Positions 7,376-15,158 of a stretch of DNA of 61,178 nt are shown piece after piece. The notes under the pieces were generated by a model. That model had not been told where the DNA came from and did no database searches. It saw nothing but the letters and a program-made list of their open reading frames with translations. Source of the DNA: Chitinivorax sp. B (GTDB taxonomy: Bacteria > Pseudomonadota > Gammaproteobacteria > Burkholderiales > SCOH01). Position 1 is the first letter of the stretch; every line of letters starts with the position of its first letter. A program made the translations under genes and the position numbers. The stretch is from positions 1-61,178 of the forward strand of contig NZ_SCOH01000033.1 in the NCBI RefSeq assembly GCF_005503445.1. The letters are read 5' to 3'.

Positions 7376-8299
7376 TCAACTATCCAATTCAGCCCGGTAG
7401 GGGATGGAAGGCTGGGCGCCGTGGCGTGTCACGCTGACCGAGGCAGCACGTTGTCCCAGGCGTACTGCGTCGCCTAACGGCAGCCCTTCCGCCAGGCCGG
7501 TGCTCAAGCCGCCAATGAAAGTATCGCCCGCCGCAGTTGTGTCGACTGCATCGACCGGGAATGCTGGCAGGTGTTGAACCCCTTCGCTATTGGCAATCAA
7601 TACCCCTTGCGCACCTAAAGTAATCAGTACGTTACGTATGCCTTTGGTCAGCAGGATTTTGGCGGCTTCAGTGGCACTGGCTGGGTCAGTGACCGTCAAC
7701 CCGGTCAGTAACGAGGCTTCTGTCTCGTTGGGGACCAGATAATCGATCAGCGGCCAGATGCTGTCTGGCAGTGAGGTGGCGGGGGCTGGATTCAGCAGTA
7801 CGGGGCAACCATAACGATTGGCGAGTTCTGCGGCACGTAATACAGTTGGCATCGGCACTTCCAGCTGCAGGATCAACATTGCCGCACCGTCCAGCAACGC
7901 AGCTTGTTGTTCGACATGGGCTGGTGTCAGCTTGGCATTGGTGCCGGGTGCCAAGGTAATGCGATTTTGTGCGGAGTCGTCCACCATGATCATGGCAACG
8001 CCAGTGGCGGTACCCTCGTCACAACCGACAGTATCATCTGCAATGCCTTCGGCAATCAGGCCATCGCGCAGGCTGTGGCCAAACGCATCATTGCCCAGCC
8101 GGCCGATCATTGTCACTTTGCCACCGAGCCGGGCGCATGCAACGGCCTGGTTGGCACCTTTGCCACCTGGGTGGGTGGCAAAGTCGTAACCAGTGAGCGT
8201 TTCACCTGCTTCAGGTGCGCGCGGCACCCGCATTACCAAATCCATGTTCAAGCTACCAACGACAACGAGACGACGTGTGGATGGTTTTTGTGTGGTCAT
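7376..8299 (-). CDS. rbsK: Ribokinase RbsK
   Basis: 307 residues, typical of PfkB-family ribokinases, which phosphorylate ribose to ribose 5-phosphate. The N-terminal VVVGSLNMDLVMRVPRAPEAG is the first family signature and substrate-binding strand; HPGGKGANQAVACARLGG is the ribose-binding GGKGAN motif. DAVDTTAAGDTFIGGL near residue 250 is the second PfkB signature and holds the catalytic Asp and the anion hole. It lies 74 bases behind rbsR and before rbsD in the rbs operon. No strong ribosome site is visible before the ATG, so it may depend on coupling. Nothing essential appears to be missing. Confidence 0.95.
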   Translation of the reverse strand: MTTQKPSTRRLVVVGSLNMDLVMRVPRAPEAGETLTGYDFATHPGGKGANQAVACARLGGKVTMIGRLGNDAFGHSLRDGLIAEGIADDTVGCDEGTATGVAMIMVDDSAQNRITLAPGTNAKLTPAHVEQQAALLDGAAMLILQLEVPMPTVLRAAELANRYGCPVLLNPAPATSLPDSIWPLIDYLVPNETEASLLTGLTVTDPASATEAAKILLTKGIRNVLITLGAQGVLIANSEGVQHLPAFPVDAVDTTAAGDTFIGGLSTGLAEGLPLGDAVRLGQRAASVSVTRHGAQPSIPYRAELDS

Positions 8300-8373
8300 G
8301 AGAGTTCAAATGGTTGGTTGAATGAGTTGTTCCAATCCCTGCTGGAATTGGGACAATGCCAGTTCATGATGCT

Positions 8374-9402
8374 TCACCCGTGCCGCGATAAAGCGGTAGC
8401 GGGGTCGAACGGTGCAGTGGAGCTGCGTATTCTTAGCTCCGGCTGCAATATGATGCGGCGCGGCTCATCGCGCCGCCCCTGAATGTGTTCCAGCAACATA
8501 TCCACAGCCAGTGCGCCGATGCGTTCCTTAGGTTGTGCCACCGTGGTCAGCGGTGGGCTGCTGAACGAGGCAAGCTCAATGTCGTCAAAGCCGATCACGG
8601 ATAGCTGATCCGGCACGCGAATGCCCAGTTCGTAGGCAGCACACATTGCGCCGATGGCCATCAGATCGTTGCAAACGAACACTGCACTGGGGCGCTGTGG
8701 CTGTCGCAGCAGCGCATGCATGGCCTGATAACCACCGCGACTGGTGAAATCGCTGCGCCATAATGCGTCGTCTGCTGGCTCGATACCTGCTTCACCCATG
8801 GCCAACTGCCAACCGGCAATACGCTGGTCGCTGGGTGACAGCTCGGTCGGGCCGCTGATGCAGGCGATATTGCGATGGCCCAGTGTGAGCAGGTGCTGGG
8901 TGGCGAGATAGCCACCTTGCACATGGCTGACTTCGACCAGATCGCAATCAACGTTTTCCATTTCGCGATCCACCAATACCAACGGTAACGTCAAGTCTGC
9001 CAATAGTTCAGGCAATCCCGCATCTTCGCCGGAGGTGACCACGATCAAGCCGTCAATCCGGCGCTCGGTCAGTACACGCAGATACACGCTTTGCTTGTGC
9101 GGGTTGTCATCCGAATTACACAGGATGACGTTGTAGCCTGCATCGAAACAGCGTGACTCGATCACCCGCAGGATTTCGGCAAAATAAGGGTTGGAGCTGT
9201 TCGGGATCATCATCCCGACCGTGTGTGTGACGTTGTGCTTGAGACTGCGCGCCACCGCGCTCGGCACATAGGACAGGTCGCGAATTGCCTGCTCGATGCG
9301 ACCGCGGGCATCGTCACTGACGTGCCGGGTGCCATTCAGCACATGTGACACGGTCGTGACCGATACGCCAGCGCGGTGAGCGACTTCCTTCATTGTGGCC
9401 AT
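8374..9402 (-). CDS. rbsR: LacI-family ribose repressor RbsR
   Basis: 342 residues. The N-terminal helix-turn-helix (MKEVAHRAGVSVTTVSHVLN) is followed by the hinge SAVARSLK and a type I periplasmic-binding-protein-like sensor domain (NPYFAEILRVIES, VDREMENVD, VFVCNDLMAIGAM). The recognition helix TTVSHVLN closely matches that of PurR/RbsR, whose operators centre on GCAAACGTTTGC. Exactly such sequences occur upstream of rbsB at 13513-13540, so this protein is the likely repressor of its own operon. GGAG 6 bases before the ATG at 9402. It sits inside the operon between rbsC and rbsK, not at the end as in E. coli. Confidence 0.92.
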   Translation of the reverse strand: MATMKEVAHRAGVSVTTVSHVLNGTRHVSDDARGRIEQAIRDLSYVPSAVARSLKHNVTHTVGMMIPNSSNPYFAEILRVIESRCFDAGYNVILCNSDDNPHKQSVYLRVLTERRIDGLIVVTSGEDAGLPELLADLTLPLVLVDREMENVDCDLVEVSHVQGGYLATQHLLTLGHRNIACISGPTELSPSDQRIAGWQLAMGEAGIEPADDALWRSDFTSRGGYQAMHALLRQPQRPSAVFVCNDLMAIGAMCAAYELGIRVPDQLSVIGFDDIELASFSSPPLTTVAQPKERIGALAVDMLLEHIQGRRDEPRRIILQPELRIRSSTAPFDPATALSRHG

Positions 9403-9433
9403 GCCATGCTCCGTTGGGTTGGGCGGGTGTTGA

Positions 9434-10432
9434 TCAAGCCTTGCGGGTACGGCGGCGTTCGCGATACATATCCAGCACCACGGCAGCCACGATCACGCAG
9501 CCGGTAATGATGCGCTTGGTGGGTTCGCTGGCCCCAACCTGTGCCAGGCCGGCCTCCAGCACCGCAATGATCAGCACACCAAAAAAGGTATTGATGACCG
9601 AGCCACGGCCCCCCATCAGGCTGGTGCCGCCAATGACCACCGCAGCAATCACCTGCAGCTCGACACCGACGCCCATATTCGGATCAGCCGCTTCCAGGCG
9701 CGAGGTCTGCATCAGCCCTGCAATGGCAGCCAGCACACCGATCAGTGCAAAGACGGCCACTTTGACCGGGCGTGGGTCGACACCTGCCAGGCGCATGGCT
9801 TCCTCGTTGGTGCCGATGCCGATCATGTAACGGCCGAACACGGTACGTGTCAGGACGATCTGGCCCGCGATGACCACCAGCAAGGCCAGAATGAAGGCCG
9901 GTGAAATGCCACCGGCAATGGGCGCACTGAGCCATTCCACCGTCGTGCCGATGTACTGAGTGCGTGAGTCGGTTGCAATATAGGCACTGCCACGGGCGAT
10001 TTCGAGCATGCCCAGCGATACGATGAATGAAGGCAGGCGCCAACCCACCGATACCATGCCGGTAATCAGGCCACATACCAGGCCAGTCAACAGACCCAGC
10101 AGGGCCGCTGGCCACACGCCCCACTGCCATTGTTGTAGTGCGATGGCGGTGACAGCACCGCCCAGTGCCATGACTGAGCCGACTGACAGATCGATTCCGG
10201 CGATGACCAGTACGAACGTCATGCCGACTGCCATTACCGCTAATGCTGGTATGTCGTTGGCGATGGTGATGAAGGTTTCCATGGTCAGGAAGTATTGGCT
10301 GAGCGAGCCAAACAACGCGATCATGGCGGCCAGCGTACCAAGCAGGCCAATGTAGGTGCCCATGGCACCACGCAATTTACCGCCGGTGGCGGGCGTGGAA
10401 GGAGGGGTCATGGTTTGGGTTGAAGATTGCAT
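9434..10432 (-). CDS. rbsC: Ribose ABC transporter permease RbsC
   Basis: Start chosen at the ATG at 10432, which has GAGG 6 bases upstream and gives 332 residues, close to the family norm; the frame extends upstream into rbsA without reason. Eight to ten hydrophobic segments fill the protein. Family marks include AVGMTFVLVIAGIDLSVGSV, which holds the conserved GIDLSVG, GGTSLMGGRGSVINTFFGV and, in the cytoplasmic loop, IGTNEEAMRLAGV, which contacts the ATPase. It forms the inner-membrane channel for ribose with RbsA and RbsB. Its ATG lies 8 bases behind the rbsA stop codon, so the two are translationally linked. Confidence 0.94.
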   Translation of the reverse strand: MQSSTQTMTPPSTPATGGKLRGAMGTYIGLLGTLAAMIALFGSLSQYFLTMETFITIANDIPALAVMAVGMTFVLVIAGIDLSVGSVMALGGAVTAIALQQWQWGVWPAALLGLLTGLVCGLITGMVSVGWRLPSFIVSLGMLEIARGSAYIATDSRTQYIGTTVEWLSAPIAGGISPAFILALLVVIAGQIVLTRTVFGRYMIGIGTNEEAMRLAGVDPRPVKVAVFALIGVLAAIAGLMQTSRLEAADPNMGVGVELQVIAAVVIGGTSLMGGRGSVINTFFGVLIIAVLEAGLAQVGASEPTKRIITGCVIVAAVVLDMYRERRRTRKA

Positions 10433-10439
10433 GGGTACC

Positions 10440-11981
10440 TCAATGAGATGCTGCCGCAGCATGCGGCGTATTGGCGAGATTGGCATAACCGCTGAAGCAG
10501 GCTTCCAGTAACGCTTGTTCTGTCCAGTGGCCGCGTTCGAAAACGGCTACCAGTTTGCCGGCGCTCATCACCCCGATGCGGTCGCATACCGTCATCAGCT
10601 CGCGCAGGTCGCTGGAGACCATCAGCAGGGCCTTGCCAGCTGCCGTCAGGCGGTCCAGCTCCTGATACAGGTCGGCACGGGCGCCAATATCGACACCACG
10701 GGTCGGCTCATCCAGTAGCAATACATTGCAATCGCGGTGCAGCCAGCGGGCGAAGATGACCTTCTGTTGATTACCGCCAGAGAGTTCGCCGACCGCCTGA
10801 TCTACCGAATTGCACTTGACGTGTAAAACCTCGGCAAGGTGGCGGCTGATATCCAGCTCGGCTGCGTGATTGAGCCAGCCGCGACGGTTTACAGGCGCAA
10901 GATTGGCCAAGGTGGTGTTGACGCGAATCGGCTGGTTCAACAGCAGCCCTTGTGCCTTGCGGTCTTCGGTCACCAGGCCGATGCCATGGCGAATGGCTGC
11001 CATCGGCGAATCGATGCAGGCTGGCGTGCTGGTCTGATCCAGAAACACATCGCCACTTTCCTTGCGATCGGCACCAAACATCAGCCGCAACAATTCGGTT
11101 CGACCTGCACCCACTAGGCCGGCCAGGCCCATGATTTCACCCGCACGCAGTTCAAGGTCCACGTCCTGTACCAGCTGACCTCGCCGTAGCTTGCGCGCGG
11201 TCAAACGCACGGCGCCAGCCTGGCGGCGTGGGCGGCTTGCCCCTTCATCGACGGCGTGGCCAACCATGCGTTGCACCAGCTCATCCTGGCTCACCCCGGC
11301 CATTGGCCGTACATCCACTAGGCGACCGTCACGCAAGACTGCGACACGGTCGGCGATGCGCTGTAACTCATCCAGGCGATGCGAGATATAGATGATGCCA
11401 ACCCCCTGAGCCTTGAGCTTGGCAATCTGTTCGAACAGATGGGCAATCTCGCGGTCGGTCAGCATTGCGGTTGGTTCGTCCAGAATCAGCAGCTTGCAAT
11501 CGCCTACCAGATTACGGGCGATTTCCACCATTTGCTGATGACCAATACCCAGCGAGCCGACCAGTGTGCTCGGGTCAATCATGTCCAGCCCAATGGCGGC
11601 CATTTGCTTGGCAGCTTGTTCGTGCAGTTGTCGACGGTCGATCATGCCAAAGCGGTGTGGCAATTTATCCAGCAGCAGATTCTCAGCCACGCTCAATGTA
11701 GGGATCAGGCTCAGTTCCTGCATCACCATCCGCACGCCCAGCTTTTCGGCCTGGCTGCGTGAAGCGGGCTGAAAAGGCTGGCCGGATAAGGTCAAGGTGC
11801 CTTTGGTCGCAGGCACTAAACCACAGATGATTTTTGAAAGCGTACTCTTGCCGGCGCCGTTTTCACCGGTCAGCGCCAGCACTTCGCCAGCGTGCAGCAC
11901 CAGATCGATATCGCTCAGCACGGGCGTTGCGTAGTGTTTGGCCACACCGGCAACGCTCAATAATGGGGTAGGGGGCGTCAT
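10440..11981 (-). CDS. rbsA: Ribose ABC transporter ATPase RbsA
   Basis: Start chosen at the ATG at 11981, with AGGA upstream; this gives 513 residues, near the usual ~500. The frame opens earlier, to 12086, but that extension is not family-like. Two fused ATP-binding halves: the first has Walker A GENGAGKSTL and LLILDEPTAML; the second has the degenerate P-loop GLVGAGRTELLRL, signature ELSGGNQQKVIFARWL and VLLLDEPTRGVDIGA. This duplicated layout is typical of sugar importers of the RbsA/MglA type. It lies 445 bases behind rbsB, and this gap contains a long palindrome that may set the ratio of binding protein to transporter. Confidence 0.95.
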   Translation of the reverse strand: MTPPTPLLSVAGVAKHYATPVLSDIDLVLHAGEVLALTGENGAGKSTLSKIICGLVPATKGTLTLSGQPFQPASRSQAEKLGVRMVMQELSLIPTLSVAENLLLDKLPHRFGMIDRRQLHEQAAKQMAAIGLDMIDPSTLVGSLGIGHQQMVEIARNLVGDCKLLILDEPTAMLTDREIAHLFEQIAKLKAQGVGIIYISHRLDELQRIADRVAVLRDGRLVDVRPMAGVSQDELVQRMVGHAVDEGASRPRRQAGAVRLTARKLRRGQLVQDVDLELRAGEIMGLAGLVGAGRTELLRLMFGADRKESGDVFLDQTSTPACIDSPMAAIRHGIGLVTEDRKAQGLLLNQPIRVNTTLANLAPVNRRGWLNHAAELDISRHLAEVLHVKCNSVDQAVGELSGGNQQKVIFARWLHRDCNVLLLDEPTRGVDIGARADLYQELDRLTAAGKALLMVSSDLRELMTVCDRIGVMSAGKLVAVFERGHWTEQALLEACFSGYANLANTPHAAAASH

Positions 11982-12426
11982 GGCCACATCCTGTCGGTAA
12001 TGCAAGGCCAGTCTGATGGTCGATCGGCAGAACGTGCAGATCGACCGGCGCGGGGTGCGCAGGCTGGCGTTGGTGTAAAACATCAAGCGTGACGGCCATC
12101 AGGCACGTCACACATGGCCAGGCAAAAAACATGTCCGGCTTTGAAAGGCATAGTGGGCAGGCGCACCCTGGTCGAGGCTCATGCCCACTAGTGTAGTGTT
12201 TCACTTTTCTTGAGACATAAAAGTGCGTCCTTCACGCCGACGCTTCGTTGCAAATCCTCGCCATAGCTCGCTATGGCTGTGGTTTGCGCCTCGATTCGTC
12301 GTGAAATCCATCACTTTTATTAAGTCGCAATCTACGTGAAACACCACACCAGCATCTGTTCAACATCTGTCGTGAGCCCCGATCGCGGTCGCACAACAAC
12401 GTATTGAACAGTTGCTTACAGCCAGA
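11982..12426. other. Gap between rbsB and rbsA
   Basis: No gene is seen. The ribosome site of rbsA lies at the low-coordinate end. Most of the rest is taken by the imperfect palindrome at 12191-12349; the remainder shows nothing I recognise. Confidence 0.6.
12191..12349. repeat. Long imperfect palindrome between rbsB and rbsA
   Basis: The ends GTGTAGTGTTTCAC (12191-12204) and GTGAAACACCACAC (12336-12349) are inverted repeats with one mismatch. Inward, ATAAAAGTG, TCACG-CGA and GCAAA recur inverted, and the centre GCCATAGC-TC-GCTATGGC is a perfect 8-bp stem. The whole can fold as one ~159-base cruciform. It is either a dispersed intergenic repeat/MITE or an mRNA structure that stops part of the transcripts after rbsB. 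Confidence 0.65.
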
Positions 12427-13377
12427 TTACTTGGTGACTAGATCCACTGGTGTTTGCACCTGTGTTGGCAGTGATTGCTGCGGGGTTTTCTCGGTAATGG
12501 CCTTCAGCGCGGTTTCAATACCGAATACGGCCTGCTTGGCAGCATACTGGTCTGCTGTGGCAATGACACGACCGCTGGACAGCATGGGTTTGATGGCTGA
12601 AATATTGTCGTAACCAATGATCTTCACCTTGTCGGCCTTGCCGGATGACTTCACGGCAGCGACTGCACCCAGGGCCATGTTGTCGTTACCAGACAGCAGG
12701 GCTTTCAGATCCGGGTATTCACGTAACATGGCGGAGGCCACGGTGTTACCTTTTTCGATTTCCCATTGGCCGGATTGCACTGCCACAACATTCATTCCTG
12801 CGGCTTTCATCGCATCCTGGAAGCCCAGTGTCCGTTGTTGGGCGTTGAAGGTGGTGGAGACGCCCTCGATGATGCCGACTTTGTCACCAGTCTTTAGTTG
12901 CTTGGCCAAATGCATGCCAACCAGCTTGGCACCGGCGCGGTTGTCCGGGCCAACGAAGGGGATACTCAAACTTTTCTCTTTCAAGGCACCAGCGTCAAAC
13001 TGGTTGTCGATATTGACGACCAGAATCCCCTTATCGACGGCATTCTTCATGGCCGGAACCAAGGCTTTGGAATCAGCCGGAGCAATCACGATGGCGTCAA
13101 CACGTTGGGCAATCATTTGCTCCACGATCTTGATCTGGCCTGCGGTATCGGTCTCGTCCTTGATGCCGTTGGCGACCAGGTCATACTTGGCTGCATTTTG
13201 CTTCTGGTGTGCTTTGGCGCCATCTTCCATGGTACGGAAGAATTCGTTGGCCAGTGATTTCATCACCAGTGCAACCTTGGGCTTGGCATTGCCGGCAGCA
13301 TTGGCTTGCTGAAACGGCAGGGCACCGACGGCGACAGCCAGAGCAAGCATCTTCAGTGTGTGACGGCGGGTGGTCAT
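12427..13377 (-). CDS. rbsB: Ribose-binding periplasmic protein RbsB
   Basis: Start chosen at the ATG at 13377, where AAAGGAGA sits 6-7 bases upstream; 316 residues. Residues 1-23 form a signal peptide (RRH, then LALAVAVGALP, cleavage after QANA). The mature part is a type I sugar-binding fold: KVALVMKSLANEFFRTMEDG, DAIVIAPADSKALVPAM, VVNIDNQFD, LLSGNDNMALGAV, IIGYDN. It catches ribose in the periplasm and hands it to RbsC/RbsA. It is first in the operon here, directly behind the operators, whereas E. coli has it fourth; being first and separated from rbsA by a large palindrome should favour excess binding protein. Confidence 0.93.
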   Translation of the reverse strand: MTTRRHTLKMLALAVAVGALPFQQANAAGNAKPKVALVMKSLANEFFRTMEDGAKAHQKQNAAKYDLVANGIKDETDTAGQIKIVEQMIAQRVDAIVIAPADSKALVPAMKNAVDKGILVVNIDNQFDAGALKEKSLSIPFVGPDNRAGAKLVGMHLAKQLKTGDKVGIIEGVSTTFNAQQRTLGFQDAMKAAGMNVVAVQSGQWEIEKGNTVASAMLREYPDLKALLSGNDNMALGAVAAVKSSGKADKVKIIGYDNISAIKPMLSSGRVIATADQYAAKQAVFGIETALKAITEKTPQQSLPTQVQTPVDLVTK

Positions 13378-13512
13378 CCAAAATCTCCTTTGCGGCGGTT
13401 CGGTTTGTTTAAGAGGCGGTGTGTAAGCGTTTGGCGAGGCTCGGCACACCTGCAGCATGCTCTGTCAGATCATGCTGACGGGGTTTACTTGATTATTTCG
13501 GTATTTATGCAT

Positions 13513-13528
13513 GCGCAAACGTTTGCGC
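13513..13528. promoter_or_regulatory. LacI/PurR-type operator 1 of the rbs operon
   Basis: GCGCAAACGTTTGCGC is a perfect 16-bp palindrome, one base per arm from the PurR consensus ACGCAAACGTTTGCGT. It lies about 140 bases upstream of rbsB, the expected target of the RbsR in this operon. Confidence 0.8.
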
Positions 13529-13540
13529 AAACGTTTGCGG
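13525..13540. promoter_or_regulatory. LacI/PurR-type operator 2, overlapping operator 1
   Basis: GCGCAAACGTTTGCGG shares its first GCGC with operator 1. The two centres are 12 bp apart, just over one helical turn, so two dimers would sit on slightly rotated faces and either compete or cooperate. Confidence 0.75.
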
Positions 13541-13778
13541 TAGTGTTGATGAGAGGTGTCAAGACTGTCAAGCAACTCCGATGCTGCGCTGCGACATGGC
13601 AAACACCATGCTTTATGTTGATATGGCAAGCCATTTACGTAGCTTTACTACGTTTTGTCTGATGGTTTTTTCAAGGGTCTTCATTGGAGTGACGCACAAA
13701 TAATCAAGACAATCAGAAGTCATGGCACGACACTGGGTGATGAGACGTCCATTGAAAACCAATAAGTTGGAGGATGAA

Positions 13779-14357
13779 ATGAAGAAACAAAATTTCAGAA
13801 TGCTATTGGCAATAGCTGCATTGGCTGCGACATCATCAAGCCATGCCGTACTCATTGACTTTGCCGATCTGGCCTCGGCTGGGGATCACGGTATTGCCGG
13901 CTATGCCAGTGCTGGTTATCGAATCGGCAGCAGCCGGGTGGAAAATGATGCCTTCTTTGTGTGGGGGCGTGCATCACCGGATTTTGCCGGGCAAGTGGCC
14001 CTGACCAATGGCTGGGATGGCTTGTCAACAGTACTCACACGCGAGGATGGTGCCACCTTCTCATTGGTATCCATGGATCTGTCTGAAGCCTGGCGCCAAC
14101 CCAGTTATGATCCGACTGCTGTGGTGTTCGTCGGTACACGTGCAGATGGTAGTACGGTCCGACAACAGGTCACGCTGGACGGCCTGTTTGGGTTCCAGCA
14201 TGTGGATTTCGGGAGTGATTTTGCTGCCGTGACGTCAGTCAGCTGGATTCAATCCTGGCAATATCATCAGTTTGGCAACGTGGCTGTCATCGCGGTACCA
14301 CTGCCGACCACGCTGGCGCTGCTATTGACAGGGTTGATGTTGATGCGCCGTCATTGA
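13779..14357 (+). CDS. Exported protein with VPLPA-CTERM-like sorting tail
   Basis: Start chosen at the ATG at 13779, with GGAGG 6 bases upstream; 192 residues. Residues 1-22 are a signal peptide ending SSSHA. The middle is a beta-rich domain of unknown role (VLIDFADLASAGDHGIAGY and TSVSWIQSWQYHQFGN) typical of exosortase substrates. The C-terminus VPLPTTLALLLTGLMLMRRH has the three parts of a sorting signal: VPLP motif, hydrophobic helix, basic end. Such proteins are processed by an exosortase/archaeosortase-type enzyme and placed in the outer layer or biofilm matrix. No exosortase lies in this window. It precedes two genes that also concern the envelope and biofilm control. Confidence 0.7.
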   Translation: MKKQNFRMLLAIAALAATSSSHAVLIDFADLASAGDHGIAGYASAGYRIGSSRVENDAFFVWGRASPDFAGQVALTNGWDGLSTVLTREDGATFSLVSMDLSEAWRQPSYDPTAVVFVGTRADGSTVRQQVTLDGLFGFQHVDFGSDFAAVTSVSWIQSWQYHQFGNVAVIAVPLPTTLALLLTGLMLMRRH

Positions 14358-14369
14358 CCAGGCAGCGTG

Positions 14370-14927
14370 TCAATCGTCGCTACTGCTGGAATCCGACGAC
14401 GAGCCGGAATCCGAATCACTATTAGCGCTTGAGTCGGATTCCCAATCGTCGTTGGGGCATTGATCTATATCCTGACTGTCCTTTGCGGTAGGTCGGCATT
14501 GGGCGGTGTCTGGATCGGCATCTGGTAGCGTGCTGGCAGACAGCGCCGTCATGCCGCCTGCAGCCAAGGTGCCGGATATCATGGTATCGGGCGTAATAGG
14601 TAATGGGTTTGGTGGGTCGAGGTTATCTTGCTGATGCTGTTGGCGCTTTGTCGAGCTGTTGTTGCGATTGGATGCTGACGTTCGACTGGTCATCTTCAGC
14701 GTCACCAATGGGCCGCAGATCATGGCCAGTGCAATGCCGCCAATCCACCACAACCAACTACTGTCGGGTGATGAGGCCGACCGTTCGACACTGGCCTGTT
14801 GCGGTGAGGATGGGGCTGTTTCGGCGCTGAAAACGCCATTTGACAGAGAAACAAGTAGCACCAAGGCGATTGTTGGTTTTCGCCATTTTGGTGTCAGTAA
14901 ATTCAAATTCCTTAAATGCAATGGCAT
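14370..14927 (-). CDS. Membrane protein with Ser/Asp-rich acidic tail
   Basis: 185 residues, not recognised. Residues ~18-35 (TIALVLLVSLSNGVFSA) look like a signal peptide or first anchor. A second hydrophobic segment (SWLWWIGGIALAMICGPLV) lies near residues 57-76 and is followed by a basic stretch, so the C-terminal half should face the cytoplasm if the first segment is cleaved. The last ~25 residues are almost only Ser and Asp. It is convergent with the VPLPA-CTERM gene, 12 bases from its end. The repetitive tail could be a low-complexity linker, a metal or calcium binder, or a slippage-prone sequence. Composition is the only evidence; function unknown. Confidence 0.5.
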   Translation of the reverse strand: MPLHLRNLNLLTPKWRKPTIALVLLVSLSNGVFSAETAPSSPQQASVERSASSPDSSWLWWIGGIALAMICGPLVTLKMTSRTSASNRNNSSTKRQQHQQDNLDPPNPLPITPDTMISGTLAAGGMTALSASTLPDADPDTAQCRPTAKDSQDIDQCPNDDWESDSSANSDSDSGSSSDSSSSDD

Positions 14928-15158
14928 AATCCGGCGAAGTCCCTTGTGTCGGCGCGTGGCGTGGTTTGCCAGCAGGGGCTGGGTGTGAACACCGTCATGG
15001 GTGAAAACGGGTGCATCAGGCTGATGCCAAGACAGGCCGCGTCATGGTTGGCAGCGCTTCATGCGGCAGCCGTGCTATACCGATACAAGATTGATACAAG
15101 ATCGCCCTTGTCTCCCGCCAGTCAATATTAGCAGAACCTGGCGGGGCGGCACGCATCC

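Larger units (their letters stand above)
13378..13778. other. Divergent control region of rbsB and the VPLPA-CTERM gene
   Basis: Holds the rbsB ribosome site, the two rbs operators and the GGAGG site of the rightward gene. No gene is seen. I could not settle a -10/-35 pair with confidence for either direction. Confidence 0.5.

Noticed and set aside
12617-13312. 231-residue plus-strand frame inside rbsB.
   Set aside because: Shadow of a well-supported binding-protein gene, with low-complexity Ser/Ala-rich sequence.
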